In this document: positions 37,175-46,136 of the stretch, piece after piece
Layout of the letters: each line of letters begins with the position of its first letter
How positions within the stretch are numbered: position 1 is the first letter of the stretch
DNA from: Dehalococcoides mccartyi
GTDB lineage: Bacteria; Chloroflexota; Dehalococcoidia; UBA2979
Assembly (NCBI GenBank): GCA_945865925.1
Contig: CAMBFG010000013.1
Location: forward strand, 1-46,136
Direction: 5' to 3'
DNA: 46,136 nucleotides
Notes under the pieces: generated by a model
Told to the model about the DNA's origin: nothing
Database searches by the model: none
What the model saw: only the letters and a program-made list of their open reading frames with translations
Program-made: the position numbers and the translations under genes

Positions 37175-39847
37175 CTACCGCTTCCGCTCGTATCCGAGGT
37201 TCGGCGCGAGCCAGCGCTCGGCCTCCGCCACGGTCCAGCCTTTGCGGCGCGCGTAGTCCTCGACCTGGTCGCGGTCGATCCGGCCGACGCCGAAATAGCG
37301 GGCGTCCGGGTGGGCGAAGTAGAAACCGCTGACGGCGGCCGTGGGCAGCATCGCGAACGAGTCGGTGATCGTGATGCCCGCGCGGGCCTCGGGCTCGAGG
37401 ATCGCCCAAAGCGTCCCCTTCTCCGTGTGGTCGGGGCAGGCGGGATAGCCAGGGGCTGGCCGGATGCCGCGGTACTGCTCCGCGATCAGCGAGGCGTTGT
37501 CGAGCGCCTCGTCGGGTGCGTAGCCCCAGAACTCGCGCCGCACGCGCTCGTGCAGCCGCTCCGCGAACGCCTCCGCGAGGCGGTCCGCGAGCGCCTTCAG
37601 CATGATCGAGGAGTAGTCGTCGTGGTCGGCCTCGAAGGCGGCGACGCGCTCGTCAATGCCGATGCCGGCCGTCACGGCGAACGCGCCGAGGTAGTCCGGG
37701 GTGCCGCTCTCCGCAGGCGCGATGTAGTCCGCGAGCGCCGAGTTCTCCGCGCGCCCTCGGTTGCGCGGGGTCTGCTGGCGCAGCGTGTGGATGGTCGCCA
37801 GCACCCGTGAGCGCGAGTCGTCCTCGTACAGGTCGATGTCGTCGCCGTCGGCGTTCGCGGGCCAGAACCCGACGACGCCGCGTGCCGTCAGCCAGCGCTC
37901 GTCTACGACGCGCTTCAGCATCCGCTGGGCGTCCTCGAGCAGGGCGCGGGCCGACGGCCCCACGGTCGGGTCATCGAGGATCTTCGGGTAGGAGCCGGCG
38001 AGTTCCCACGTCTGGAAGAACGGCGTCCAGTCGATCCGCTCGACCAGTTCGGCGAGCGGGTAGTCGTCGAGCACGGTGACGCCGAGGGTCTTCGGGACGG
38101 GCGGGGTGTAGCCCTCCCAGCGCACGGGCGCTGGGTGCGCGCGCGCCTCGGCGATCGGGGTGCGGTCGGCGACCTCCTGCCGTCCGAGGTGCTCCGCGCG
38201 GACGGCGTCGTACTCCGCACGCACCTCCGAGGCGTATCCGACCGACTGCGTCTCGGAGAGCAGCCGCGACATCACGCCGACCGCCCTCGACGCGTCGGCG
38301 ACGTAGACGAGCGGGCCGCTGTAGTTCGGCGCGATCTTCACGGCGGTGTGCGCTCGGCTGGTCGTGGCGCCACCGATCAGCAGCGGGCGGGTGAACCCCT
38401 GCCGCTCCATCTCGCTCGCCACGTATGCCATTTCTTCGAGGCTGGGCGTGATCAGCCCGGACAGCCCGATCGCGTCCGCGTGCCGCTCGATCGCGGTGTC
38501 CAGGATCTTCTGCGCGGGCACCATGACGCCGAGGTCGATCACCTCGTAGTTGTTGCACGCGAGGACGACGCCCACGATGTTCTTGCCGATGTCGTGGACA
38601 TCGCCCTTCACGGTCGCCATCACGATCGTGCCATTGGTGCGGCTGCCGCCCTCCGCTTTCAGCGCGTTGATGAACGGTTCGAGGTGCGCGACCGCCTTCT
38701 TCATGACGCGCGCGCTCTTCACCACCTGCGGCAGGAACATCTTGCCCGCCCCGAACAGGTCGCCGACCACGTTCATCCCGTCCATGAGCGGCCCCTCGAT
38801 CACTTCGAGGGGGTGCGAGACGCCCTGCCGTGCCTCCTCGACATCCGCGACGATGAACTCGTCCGCGCCATGCACGAGGGCGTAGGTGATCCGCTCGCCG
38901 ACGCTCGCGCGCCGCCATTCGAGGTCGACCACCACCTCGTCGCGAGCGCCGCGCTTGTACTCGGCGGCAACTTCCAGCAGGCGCTCCGTCGCGTCGGGAC
39001 GGCGGTTGAGGATGACATCCTCGACGCGCACGCGGAGGGCCTCGGGGATCTCGTCGTACACCGGCAGGGCGCCGGCGTTGACGATCGCCATGTCCATCCC
39101 GGCCGCGATCGCGTGGTAGAGGAAGACCGCGTGCATCGCCTCGCGCACGGCGTCGTTGCCGCGGAAGGCGAACGAGACGTTGGAGACGCCACCAGACACC
39201 TTCGCGTAGGGCAGGTTCGCCTTGATCGCGCGTGTCGCGTCGAAGAAGTCGAGGGCGTAGTTGTTGTGCTCCTCGATGCCGGTAGCGATCGCGAAGATGT
39301 TCGGGTCGAAGATGATCTCCTCGGGCGGGAAGCCGCTCTCGACCAGCAGCCGGTACGACCGCTCGCAGATCGCGAACTTCCGCACCGCCGAGTCGGCCTG
39401 GCCATCCTCGTCGAACGCCATCACGACGGCTGCCGCGCCGTAGCGCCGCACGAGGCGCGCCCGCTGCAGGAACGCCGCCTCGCCGTCCTTCAGCGAGATC
39501 GAGTTGACGATCGCCTTGCCCTGGACGCAGCGCAGACCCGCCTCGATGGCTGACCAGCGTGAGGAGTCCACCATGATCGGGACGCGCGCGATGTCCGGCT
39601 CGGTCGCGATGAGGTTGAGGAAGCGCGTCATCGCCACCTCGGAGTCCAGCATCCCCTCGTCCATGTTGATGTCGATGATCTGCGCGCCGGCATCGACCTG
39701 CTGGCGCGCGACCTCGACCGCTGCGAGGTAGTCACCCGCGAGGATCAGGCGCCGGAACCGCGCGGAGCCGGTGACGTTCGTGCGCTCGCCGATGTTGACG
39801 AAGGAGGCGCGCCGTGCGGCCTCCTCCCCGGAGCCGGTGGAGGTCAT
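37175..39847 (-). CDS. metH: Methionine synthase, folate-, B12- and activation-domain part
   Basis: This 890-residue protein holds three of the four MetH modules. The pterin-binding barrel begins [16 protein letters not shown] (near residue 16) and has [11 protein letters not shown]. The cap and B12-binding domain has [11 protein letters not shown] (about residue 417), the DxHxxG cobalamin ligand, and [17 protein letters not shown]. The AdoMet activation domain contains [31 protein letters not shown] and [16 protein letters not shown]. The homocysteine module is encoded by the next ORF upstream. ATG 39847 directly follows that ORF's TAG stop and is in the same reading frame, so the pair is a normal-length MetH divided by one stop codon. 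A GGAG 12 bases upstream and stop-start contact suggest reinitiation. Confidence 0.95.
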   Translation of the reverse strand: MTSTGSGEEAARRASFVNIGERTNVTGSARFRRLILAGDYLAAVEVARQQVDAGAQIIDINMDEGMLDSEVAMTRFLNLIATEPDIARVPIMVDSSRWSAIEAGLRCVQGKAIVNSISLKDGEAAFLQRARLVRRYGAAAVVMAFDEDGQADSAVRKFAICERSYRLLVESGFPPEEIIFDPNIFAIATGIEEHNNYALDFFDATRAIKANLPYAKVSGGVSNVSFAFRGNDAVREAMHAVFLYHAIAAGMDMAIVNAGALPVYDEIPEALRVRVEDVILNRRPDATERLLEVAAEYKRGARDEVVVDLEWRRASVGERITYALVHGADEFIVADVEEARQGVSHPLEVIEGPLMDGMNVVGDLFGAGKMFLPQVVKSARVMKKAVAHLEPFINALKAEGGSRTNGTIVMATVKGDVHDIGKNIVGVVLACNNYEVIDLGVMVPAQKILDTAIERHADAIGLSGLITPSLEEMAYVASEMERQGFTRPLLIGGATTSRAHTAVKIAPNYSGPLVYVADASRAVGVMSRLLSETQSVGYASEVRAEYDAVRAEHLGRQEVADRTPIAEARAHPAPVRWEGYTPPVPKTLGVTVLDDYPLAELVERIDWTPFFQTWELAGSYPKILDDPTVGPSARALLEDAQRMLKRVVDERWLTARGVVGFWPANADGDDIDLYEDDSRSRVLATIHTLRQQTPRNRGRAENSALADYIAPAESGTPDYLGAFAVTAGIGIDERVAAFEADHDDYSSIMLKALADRLAEAFAERLHERVRREFWGYAPDEALDNASLIAEQYRGIRPAPGYPACPDHTEKGTLWAILEPEARAGITITDSFAMLPTAAVSGFYFAHPDARYFGVGRIDRDQVEDYARRKGWTVAEAERWLAPNLGYERKR

Positions 39848-40927
39848 CTAGCCGCCGATCTCCACCGCTTCGAGGCCCGACAGCCGCAGTGCCGGCGCGA
39901 TCTGTGGCACCACGCGTGGCGGGAGGCCGCGCACGGCCTCCGCGATCGCACGTGTGTGGTCAGGCGTGCTGCCGCAGCACGAGCCCACGATGTTCACGAG
40001 CCCGTCGCGTGCCCACCCGCCGAGGGCTGTCGCCATCGACTCAGGCGTCTCGTCGTAGCCCCCGAAGGGGTTGGGCAGCCCGGCGTTCGGGTAGACCGAC
40101 ACCGGCACGTCCGCGACCCGCGACAGTTCCGCGACGTACGGTCGCAGTTCCTTCGGCCCCAGGGCGCAGTTCAACCCGACGGCCAGCGGCCGCACGTGCT
40201 TGATCGATGTCCAGAACGCCTCGGCAGTCTGCCCAGAGAGCGTGCGCCCCGACAGGTCGGTGATCGTCCCGCTCACGATGACCGGCAACCGCTCGCCCAT
40301 CGCCTCGAACAACTCGTCGATGGCGAAGAGCGCAGCCTTCGCGTTCAGCGTGTCGAACACCGTCTCGACGAGCAGGATGTCGGAGCCGCCGTCGACGAGC
40401 CCGCGCGCCTCCTCGTAGTAAGCCTCACGCAGTTCCTCGAAGGTCACGTTGCGCGCAGCGGCGTCGTCCACGTCCGGCGAGATCGAAGCCGTACGGTTCG
40501 TCGGACCGAGCGCTCCCGCGACCCATCGAGGCCGACCGTCGCGCGCCGTGAAGGCGTCCGCCGCCTCGCGCGCCAGCCGAGCACCCTCACGGTTCATCTC
40601 CTCGGCCAGGTTGCTCATGCGGTAGTCCGCCTGCGCGATCCGCGTCGCCGTGAACGTGTTCGTCGAGGTGATCTCCGCCCCTGCCTCGAGGTAGCGCTCG
40701 TGGATCCCGGAGACGATGTCTGGGCGGGTCAGGTTCAGGAGGTCCGTGTTCCCCTTGAGGTCAGACGGCCAGTTCTTGAACCGTTCGCCTCGGAAATCGG
40801 CCTCGCTCAGGCCGAACCCCTGGATCAGGACGCCCCACGACCCATCGAGCACCACGACGCGCTCCGCGAGCGCCTCGTGGAGTGCGTGGATCCGAGCGGT
40901 CCGAGCGTGGTTCACCATATGGGTCAT
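39848..40927 (-). CDS. metH: Methionine synthase, homocysteine-binding part
   Basis: Homocysteine S-methyltransferase module of about 359 residues. The N-terminus has [36 protein letters not shown] follows, and the zinc cysteines are in [15 protein letters not shown] and [14 protein letters not shown]. It ends [14 protein letters not shown] then TAG; in E. coli MetH the same SGLEPLNIG segment runs on into the folate domain. The stop therefore falls in the interdomain linker and the catalytic parts look intact. It transfers the methyl group from methylcobalamin on the partner polypeptide to homocysteine. Starts at 40954 (TTG), 40927 or 40918 are possible and none has a clear ribosome site; I chose ATG 40927. 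The 232 bases upstream hold the scoB-side terminator and a GC-rich leader. Confidence 0.92.
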   Translation of the reverse strand: MTHMVNHARTARIHALHEALAERVVVLDGSWGVLIQGFGLSEADFRGERFKNWPSDLKGNTDLLNLTRPDIVSGIHERYLEAGAEITSTNTFTATRIAQADYRMSNLAEEMNREGARLAREAADAFTARDGRPRWVAGALGPTNRTASISPDVDDAAARNVTFEELREAYYEEARGLVDGGSDILLVETVFDTLNAKAALFAIDELFEAMGERLPVIVSGTITDLSGRTLSGQTAEAFWTSIKHVRPLAVGLNCALGPKELRPYVAELSRVADVPVSVYPNAGLPNPFGGYDETPESMATALGGWARDGLVNIVGSCCGSTPDHTRAIAEAVRGLPPRVVPQIAPALRLSGLEAVEIGG

Positions 40928-41085
40928 GATATCCGGAGCCGATGTGACACCCAAATTCCATGCGCTCGTGATCCCCGGCCAGCCAGTGCGCGGCTAGACC
41001 CCCCGCCGATTCACCTCGTCGCGGAGGAGCCGTCATACCCGAGCCGGCCACGGCCAGGCCCCCAGGACTTCCCCGGATCAAGCAG

Positions 41086-41111
41086 GAAGGGCGCCCGCGC
41101 GGGCGCCCTTC
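41086..41111 (-). terminator. Hairpin terminator after the CoA-transferase pair
   Basis: A perfect 11-bp stem (41086-41096 with 41101-41111, loop GCGC) lies 49 bases beyond the subunit B stop and separates that operon from metH. T residues after the stem are few on the minus strand and more abundant on the plus strand. Confidence 0.7.
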
Positions 41112-41159
41112 TCGTTCTCTGCCGTCGGGATGCGCTGCGGCGCCTCGGCGGGATCGAGG

Positions 41160-41843
41160 CTAGACGGAGACGCGCCGGAAGTCCGGGCTGATTTCCAGTC
41201 GCGCACCCGTCACAGCCTGAATGTCCTCGGCGGAGTACCCCGGAGCGTGTTGCTCCAGGATGAACTTGCCATTGCGCACGGCCACGACTGCCAGGTTCGT
41301 CACCACCAGCGTCACACCCGAGGGCGCCGTCACCGGCAGCGAGCACTTCTCGAGCAATCGAGGCTCACCGTCGCGCGTCTGGTGATCCATTGCGAGGTAG
41401 ATCTGCTTTGCGCTGGAGGCGAGGTCCATCGCGCCGCCGATGCCGCCGAGGTTGTTCCACGGCTCCGTCGTGATTTTCCAGTTCGCGAAGGAGCCATCCG
41501 GGGCGACCTGGTAGGCGCCGAGGCAGGTGACGTCGATCATCCCGCGGCGGATCACGTTGAATGAGTCGGCGTGATGGACGATGGCGGCGCCGGGGTTCAG
41601 CGTCACCGACTGCGTGGCCGAGGCGTTGACGATGTCCGGGTCTTCCTCACCCTCGCCAGCCAGGCGACCGTAGCCGATCACCCCGTTTTCGGAGTGCAGC
41701 ACGATCTCCTGTTCCGGTGTCAGGAAGTTGGAGACGTTCGTGGGGATGCCGATCCCCAGGTTCACGATCCAGCCGTAGCCCATGTTCTGCGCGAGGACGG
41801 CGGCCATCTGCTCGCGGTTCAGCGGTTGCTTCTCTTCGGCCAT
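41160..41843 (-). CDS. 3-oxoacid CoA-transferase family, subunit B
   Basis: Beta subunit (227 residues) of a two-subunit CoA-transferase of the SCOT/AtoDA type, which moves CoA between acyl groups. The catalytic Glu lies in LHSENGVIGYG, preceded by YGWIVNLGIGIPTNVSNFL. Other marks are GGIGGAMDLASSAKQIYLAMDH and ending SAEDIQAVTGARLEISPDF. The ATG at 41843 follows the subunit A stop by 22 bases. The acceptor and donor acids cannot be told from sequence; acetoacetate/succinate is typical. Confidence 0.92.
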   Translation of the reverse strand: MAEEKQPLNREQMAAVLAQNMGYGWIVNLGIGIPTNVSNFLTPEQEIVLHSENGVIGYGRLAGEGEEDPDIVNASATQSVTLNPGAAIVHHADSFNVIRRGMIDVTCLGAYQVAPDGSFANWKITTEPWNNLGGIGGAMDLASSAKQIYLAMDHQTRDGEPRLLEKCSLPVTAPSGVTLVVTNLAVVAVRNGKFILEQHAPGYSAEDIQAVTGARLEISPDFRRVSV

Positions 41844-41865
41844 CGCGGACCTCCTCGGAAGGGGA

Positions 41866-42612
41866 CTATGCGGTCTGTCGGACGGCCATTCCGCTCGCGC
41901 GGTTGATGTGGAGGACGCCCCCGACGGGGATGCGCACCAACGTCGTGACGTAGATGCCGGGCACGTGGACCTGGTCGGGGTCGATCTCGCCCGCCTCCAC
42001 GATCGGCTGCTCCACCTCGACGATCACGTTCCGCGCGGCGGTCGCCATGATCGGGTTGAAGTTTCGCGCCGCGCGCCGGAACACGAGGTTCCCGGCGGTG
42101 TCTGCCTTCCACGCCCGGATGAAGGCGTAGTCCGCGAAGAGCGCCGTCTCCATGACGAACGTGCGCCCGCCGAACTCGCGGTGCTCCTTGCCCGTCGCGG
42201 TCTCGGTGCCCACGCCGGCCGGCGTGTAGAACGCTGGGACACCCGCGCCACCCGAGCGGATCCGCTCGGCCAGCGTGCCCTGCGGCACCAGTTCTGCCTT
42301 CAGGGTGCCATTGGCGACGAGCGCCTCGGCGGTGCCGGTGCGCGACGGGCGCGTCGAGGCGGTGAACGCCGCGATGACCTTCGTCACCCGTCCAGCCATC
42401 ACGAGGTCGCCGAGGCCCTTGAGGTCCTCATCCGCGGACTCGAAGCCGACGCCGTTCGAGATGGTGGTCAGTCCCGTCGCCGGGGTTCGCCAGAGCGCCG
42501 CGAGCAGGTTCGTGGGCTGCCCCGGGCCGAAGCCGGGGATCATCAGCGAGGAGTTGTCGGCGAAACCGGCGACAGCCTCGTCCATAGACATAACAATGCG
42601 TGGTCGAGGCAC
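41866..42612 (-). CDS. 3-oxoacid CoA-transferase family, subunit A
   Basis: Alpha subunit (248 residues) pairing with the next gene. The N-terminal segment SLMIPGFGPGQPTNLLAAL is the CoA-binding glycine loop region, followed by GLTTISNGVGFE and ELVPQGTLAERIRSGGAGVPAFYTPAGVGT, a hallmark of subunit A. GTG 42612 has GGAGGAG 8 bases upstream. The order A then B with a short gap is the usual operon. Together they activate or break down short acids. Confidence 0.92.
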   Translation of the reverse strand: MPRPRIVMSMDEAVAGFADNSSLMIPGFGPGQPTNLLAALWRTPATGLTTISNGVGFESADEDLKGLGDLVMAGRVTKVIAAFTASTRPSRTGTAEALVANGTLKAELVPQGTLAERIRSGGAGVPAFYTPAGVGTETATGKEHREFGGRTFVMETALFADYAFIRAWKADTAGNLVFRRAARNFNPIMATAARNVIVEVEQPIVEAGEIDPDQVHVPGIYVTTLVRIPVGGVLHINRASGMAVRQTA

Positions 42613-42719
42613 CCGGGTGTCTCCTCCGCAAATCTGAAGTCGCTATCGGCGGCGTTATACACCCTACGCATGCCGCGAGGGAATCTGCTGGATGCTGATC
42701 TGTTCGCAGCCATTGCGGT

Positions 42720-43640
42720 CTACCCCGCGGCGGCATCCAGACGTCGCTTTGCCTCCGCCATCACGTCCGGTGCCAGCGGCCCCTTGCGTGCGGCATCGAG
42801 GTTCTGGCGCAGGTGCTCCGGGTTCGCCGTGCCGACGATCGTGGTGTCGAGGTCGGGGTGCGAGAGCGTGAACCGCAGCATGAACTCCATGCGGCTCGCG
42901 CTGTTCAGCAGGTCGTCTAACGCGGCCGTCTCCCACAGCGTGCGAGGTCGCTCCTCGGCGACCTCCGGCAGGCGGCGGATGTCCCACAACTTCTCCTCGG
43001 ATGGCGCACCTCGCGCCACGCCCCCGCGGATAACAGTGCCGGCGCCTGCCGCCCGAGCGGTGGCGATCAGCGCCTCATGCTCACGCTGGAGTGCGGAGTA
43101 GGGGATCTGGAAGACATCGAACGCGCCGAGGTCGATCTGGGCCGGCAGGTTCGGCAGGGTGCCGGACATGCCGATGAACCGCACCTTCCCCGCGCGCTGC
43201 AGGTCCTTCAAGGCCTCGACGGCTCCGTGCTCGTCGAGGGCGGCGCGTGAGGGGCTCCCGTGGAACTGCACGATGTCGAGGTGGTCGGTCTGAAGCCGCC
43301 GAAGGCTTTGCTCGACCGCTGCCGTGATGTTGGCCGGGGTGTAGACATGTCCCTGCTGCCCGGGTTCCACCTGCACCGGGCAGCCGCATTTGGTCGCCAG
43401 CACGTACTCGTTCCGCCGCCCCGCGATGGCACGGCCCACCATCTCCTCGCTCGGCCCGTAGTCCGGCGAGGTGTCGATGAAGTTCACGCCGGCGTCCAGC
43501 AGCGCGTTCAGCACCTCGTTCGCCTCAGCCTGCGAGACCGTCCGCCCGAAGCGCGAGTCGAGCGACATCGCGCCGTAGCCGAGTGTGGTGACTTCGAGGC
43601 CTGTGCGGCCGAGGGTGCGAGTGGGTAGGCCGGTCGCCAT
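42720..43640 (-). CDS. Aldo/keto reductase
   Basis: NAD(P)H-dependent reductase of carbonyl compounds, 306 residues, with a TIM barrel. The catalytic tetrad is visible as Asp and Tyr in FIDTSPDYGPSEEMVG, Lys in LATKCG and His in DIVQFHGS. The start TRTLGRTGLEVTTLGYGAM and end TTIVGTANPEHLRQNL fit the family. ATG 43640 has GGAGGA 8 bases upstream. It is divergent from the small cupin gene and lies upstream of the CoA-transferase pair on the same strand, with about 107 bases between. The substrate is unknown. Confidence 0.93.
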   Translation of the reverse strand: MATGLPTRTLGRTGLEVTTLGYGAMSLDSRFGRTVSQAEANEVLNALLDAGVNFIDTSPDYGPSEEMVGRAIAGRRNEYVLATKCGCPVQVEPGQQGHVYTPANITAAVEQSLRRLQTDHLDIVQFHGSPSRAALDEHGAVEALKDLQRAGKVRFIGMSGTLPNLPAQIDLGAFDVFQIPYSALQREHEALIATARAAGAGTVIRGGVARGAPSEEKLWDIRRLPEVAEERPRTLWETAALDDLLNSASRMEFMLRFTLSHPDLDTTIVGTANPEHLRQNLDAARKGPLAPDVMAEAKRRLDAAAG

Positions 43641-43746
43641 CGGTGGTTCCTCCTGAGTACGGGTCGGCGGTCAGACTACCGCACAGAGGCGAGGGCCCTC
43701 GCCACGTGGCTGAGCGCCTACAGTTCCGCCGAAGCGGAGGACACCG

Positions 43747-44082
43747 ATGAAGATCGTTCACATCACCACCGGCGCGGACGGCGAGAGCCATGTCCAAATC
43801 ACGGCCCCAGAATTCACAGAACTCGACAATCGCCGGACGAAGGCCGACGCGGCCCAGAGCATCACCTTCATGAAGCGCGAGGTGGGGTTCAGCGACTTCC
43901 ACCCGGCGCCGCGCAAGCAATACATGCTCTACCTGACCGCCCGCGTGGAGATCGGCCTGGGAGACGGCTCTAGCGTCATCATGGAACCGGGCGACGCGCT
44001 GCTCGCCGAGGACATCACTGGCCACGGCCACACATCGAAGGTGCTGCAGGCCGGGGTGTGCGCTGTGGTGCCCTGGGCGTAG
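43747..44082 (+). CDS. Small cupin-like protein
   Basis: A 111-residue single-domain protein with cupin-like pattern: [28 protein letters not shown], then [22 protein letters not shown]. The second motif has the expected PGD and GHxH, while the first metal site is incomplete, so metal binding is uncertain. The reaction is unknown. GGAGG lies 6 bases before ATG 43747. It ends 6 bases from the convergent NlpC/P60 gene. Confidence 0.75.
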   Translation: MKIVHITTGADGESHVQITAPEFTELDNRRTKADAAQSITFMKREVGFSDFHPAPRKQYMLYLTARVEIGLGDGSSVIMEPGDALLAEDITGHGHTSKVLQAGVCAVVPWA

Positions 44083-44088
44083 CCCGCG

Positions 44089-44620
44089 CTACCGAGTCGG
44101 CGTCGCGGTTGGGATGGCCGACGGCGTCGGGCTGGGTGTCGGGCTCGGTGTGGGCGTTGAGGTCGGTGTTGCGCTCGTCGCCGGGCTGGGCGTGGGCGTC
44201 GCGGTCGGCGCGGGAGTCGGCGTGGCGGTCGGGGTGGCGCTCGGGGTTGCCACGGGAGTCGGTGTTGGGGTCGGTGTGGACGAGGGCTTCGGGGTCAGAG
44301 TGAGGATCGGCGTCGCCGAAGCGGTCGGCGTCGGTGTCGGTGTCTTCGTCGGCGTAGCAGTCGGCGTCGGAGTCTTGGTGGGGGTAGCCGTCGGCGTCGG
44401 GGTCTTCGTGGGTGTGGCCGTCGGCGACGGCGTCGCGGTCGGCGAGGGCGTGCGGAACGGTGTGGGCGTTGGCGTGCGGAGCGGCGTTGGTGACGCGGTC
44501 GGCGAAGCCGTCCGTGTTGCCGTAGGTGACGGCGAGGCCGTTCGGCTTGCCGTCGGCGACGGCGTGCGCGGTGGTGTCGGGGTCGATGTGGGTCGCGGTG
44601 TCGGCGTGGGGACCGGGATC
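44089..44620 (-). repeat. Low-complexity Thr/Pro-coding repeat
   Basis: Irregular 6-base-periodic sequence (variants of gtcggcgtcggg on the plus strand) encodes the Thr-Pro tail of the NlpC/P60 protein. Longer sub-blocks recur, including three copies of a [10 protein letters not shown] unit, which points to expansion by slippage. Confidence 0.85.
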
Positions 44621-45396
44621 AGCGGCGCTTCGCCTGCTTCGAGCACGATGTTCTGGCGACGCATCGGGGTGTACCGGTCGTCGTAGGCGATGGCGTGGTA
44701 CACAGCCGACCGCGGCGTCTCCTCGTACACCCACACACGAGTCCGCTCCGCATTCGCCCACGCCGCGAAGATGCGGACGTGACCGAACCGGCGCGGGTCC
44801 TGCCCGGTGGTCAGGTTCATGATGTCGCCGGGGCGCAGTCCGTCCTTCGCGATCGGCGCGGCGAACTTGTGCAGCGTGTCAGTCGTCTGTCTGGTCAGTC
44901 CCCAGGCGCGGCTGACATAGGCCGAACAGTCCATTCCGGCATCGGTGTTGCCACCCCAAACATAGGGGACGCCGAGGAGCGAGTGGGCGATGCCCAGCAC
45001 GTTGCCGGACGGCACCGGCGGCGGCCCGGAGACCCACTGCACTGGCGCCGGCTCGGCCTTGGGCAGCACGGGTGCGGCTGAGGCGCCCGCCGTGATCGCC
45101 GGCACGAGACCGGCGACGCGCCAGGACTCCAGAATTTCGGCGCTCGCGCCTTCGAAGGGGTCGGGGGCCGGGAGATCGGGGACAGTGAAGTTCGCGGCCT
45201 CGACGGTCGGGTCATCCTCAGACTCCGGAGCGTCCTCGTCCGGTGGGGTCACGAAGTCGGTGTCAGGGGCGGCAACGAGGGGCGCGGGCGCGGCAAAGCC
45301 GTGCGTCCGGACATCCGACGAAGCAGTGAGCAGTCCTACGACGAGGACGCCCATGCCCCGGCAAACGAAGAGCCGTTCGAGATCAGTTCCGCGCAT
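44089..45396 (-). CDS. NlpC/P60 (C40) peptidase-like protein with long Thr/Pro repeat tail
   Basis: Predicted exported cell-wall peptidase of 435 residues. The N-terminus has a signal-like hydrophobic stretch ([13 protein letters not shown]), followed by an acidic linker. The NlpC/P60 domain (about 130-245) starts [17 protein letters not shown] and has the catalytic Cys in [16 protein letters not shown] and the His in RRFGHVRIF. The last 170 residues are a Thr/Pro/Ser repeat (TPTPTPxxTP types) with few other residues, perhaps a wall-spanning or glycosylated linker. The reverse frame of the tail gives a spurious Gly/Val ORF. ATG 45396 is used. Confidence 0.85.
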   Translation of the reverse strand: MRGTDLERLFVCRGMGVLVVGLLTASSDVRTHGFAAPAPLVAAPDTDFVTPPDEDAPESEDDPTVEAANFTVPDLPAPDPFEGASAEILESWRVAGLVPAITAGASAAPVLPKAEPAPVQWVSGPPPVPSGNVLGIAHSLLGVPYVWGGNTDAGMDCSAYVSRAWGLTRQTTDTLHKFAAPIAKDGLRPGDIMNLTTGQDPRRFGHVRIFAAWANAERTRVWVYEETPRSAVYHAIAYDDRYTPMRRQNIVLEAGEAPLIPVPTPTPRPTSTPTPPRTPSPTASRTASPSPTATRTASPTASPTPLRTPTPTPFRTPSPTATPSPTATPTKTPTPTATPTKTPTPTATPTKTPTPTPTASATPILTLTPKPSSTPTPTPTPVATPSATPTATPTPAPTATPTPSPATSATPTSTPTPSPTPSPTPSAIPTATPTR

Positions 45397-45428
45397 GGGA
45401 CGAAGGGAACGGCGGAGTGTCAGGGCGG

Positions 45429-46136
45429 CTAGAGCGACAGTGAGCCCTCACGCGTGCCCGGCCCTGCGCCAACATCGATGTCGTCCCTGAACTCATTGGC
45501 CGCCCGCTGCATCAGGAACACGAACACCGCCATCCCGGCCAGGGAGGCGACGCCTGCGAAGTAAAACACGCTCTCGATGCCGAAGACGGACTTGATGTAC
45601 GCCCCCGCGAGCGACCCGGAGAGGAACCCCGCGGACGACCCCATTGAGTTCAGGCCCATCAAGGATCCCATCCCCACTTTCCGGCCGACCTGGACCAGGA
45701 TCGCCTGCTGCGCGGGCAACTCAATCGCTTCGGCCATGCCCGCGATGACCAGTGCGAGTAATACCCACGGGGCCATCACCAGAACGTCACCGAGGAGTTG
45801 CGTTTCGACCAGACTATGGGGGACCAGAGGCACCGCGAACTGCGCAATCCCCGAGACAACGAGGCCCCCTGAGACGAGCACGACGCGATTGTGGCGGTCC
45901 GCCAGCCCCCCGCCGAATGGCTGGAGGATAGCGTTGATCAGCGACCGACTGGACAGCAGCAGCCCGACGAACAGGGCACTGTCCGTCCCCAGCCCCTCAT
46001 CACTGATGACATACACGCCGAGCCATGACGAGGCCGTCCCCCACGCGAGCGACACCAGCAGCACGGACAGCGTGCACGCCTGAACAGCCGGTCGGCGGAG
46101 CAGCACCCGGAACGGCACGACCACCTCGGGCTCGCG
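45429..46136 (-). CDS. MFS transporter, C-terminal half (5' end beyond window)
   Basis: The reading frame is open to the window edge (first residues [20 protein letters not shown]), so the start and the first six helices lie outside. The part seen, about 235 residues, has six hydrophobic helices, with [17 protein letters not shown] as the loop between helices 8 and 9, followed by [28 protein letters not shown] and ends in a hydrophilic tail. This is a typical second half of a 12-helix MFS exporter. The substrate is unknown. Confidence 0.85.
   Translation of the reverse strand, partial: REPEVVVPFRVLLRRPAVQACTLSVLLVSLAWGTASSWLGVYVISDEGLGTDSALFVGLLLSSRSLINAILQPFGGGLADRHNRVVLVSGGLVVSGIAQFAVPLVPHSLVETQLLGDVLVMAPWVLLALVIAGMAEAIELPAQQAILVQVGRKVGMGSLMGLNSMGSSAGFLSGSLAGAYIKSVFGIESVFYFAGVASLAGMAVFVFLMQRAANEFRDDIDVGAGPGTREGSLSL

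Noticed and set aside
37175-40927. metH frameshift pseudogene
   Set aside because: Both parts are in the same frame and all motifs are intact, so there is no frameshift; the division is a single in-frame stop followed by ATG.
40928-41085. Cobalamin or SAM riboswitch in the metH leader
   Set aside because: The minus strand has fragments (AGGTGAATCGG, then CCGCGCACTGG) that faintly recall a cobalamin riboswitch core, but the conserved order and GCCACTG-type element are not met. An Infernal search with RF00174 would settle it.
44114-44686. 190-residue Gly/Val plus-strand ORF
   Set aside because: Exact antisense of the Thr/Pro-coding tail of the NlpC/P60 gene.

Overview
The window is a GC-rich (roughly two thirds G+C by eye) bacterial chromosome segment, densely packed with housekeeping and metabolic genes and with no gap over about 250 bases between genes. 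GTG and TTG starts are common, with GGAGG-like ribosome sites. I see no phage, IS element, CRISPR array or defence island. The gene content (proton pyrophosphatase, SURF1, YceI and cupredoxin proteins, aconitase A, short eukaryotic-type GSII, B12-dependent methionine synthase) suggests a free-living, probably aerobic bacterium. I lean towards Chloroflexota (Dehalococcoidia/SAR202-like) or another GC-rich lineage, but nothing here proves the phylum.

Layout. 1-6.7 kb (all minus): C-terminally cut proton pyrophosphatase, tRNA-Arg(CCT), tRNA-Ala(CGC), then rimM, khpA, rpsP and ffh, and a DUF1801 protein with a histone H1-like lysine/proline repeat tail. 6.8-15.3 kb (minus): gapA, an AlkZ-like winged-helix protein, an unknown helical protein, eno, a Xer-type recombinase, and an ArsR-type regulator overlapping uvrC. 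15.4-15.7 kb: tRNA-Arg(GCG), tRNA-Leu(CAG), tRNA-Val(CAC). 15.9-20.5 kb (plus): cupredoxin lipoprotein, a tRNA 3' fragment, acnA, an MFS transporter. 20.5-23.2 kb (minus): a 49-residue HTH-like protein and pepN. 23.4-26.9 kb: two tandem YceI proteins, SURF1 (minus), GSII glutamine synthetase. 27-33.3 kb: phosphodiesterase-like protein, MFS exporter, DUF255 thioredoxin-domain protein, GNAT, thioesterase-like protein, small ORF. 33.4-41 kb: metF, MFS, tag, a ketopantoate-reductase-family gene and a two-ORF metH. 41.1-46.1 kb: two CoA-transferase subunits, aldo/keto reductase, small cupin, NlpC/P60 protein with a Thr/Pro tail, and a cut MFS gene.

How the genes fit together. gapA and eno serve lower glycolysis and acnA the TCA cycle. 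metF makes the methyl-tetrahydrofolate that MetH uses. ffh, rpsP, khpA and rimM form the familiar SRP/ribosome-maturation cluster. uvrC, the AlkZ-like protein and Tag give three separate DNA-repair activities.

I do not see a clear new multi-gene system. The observations most worth following are: a MetH divided by an in-frame TAG immediately followed by ATG at the domain linker; a tRNA-Arg with a GCG anticodon where bacteria normally have ACG; an Ffh in its usual locus with altered GTPase motifs (DTVGA in place of DTAGR); and a near-palindrome abutting the start of the ArsR-type gene that overlaps uvrC.
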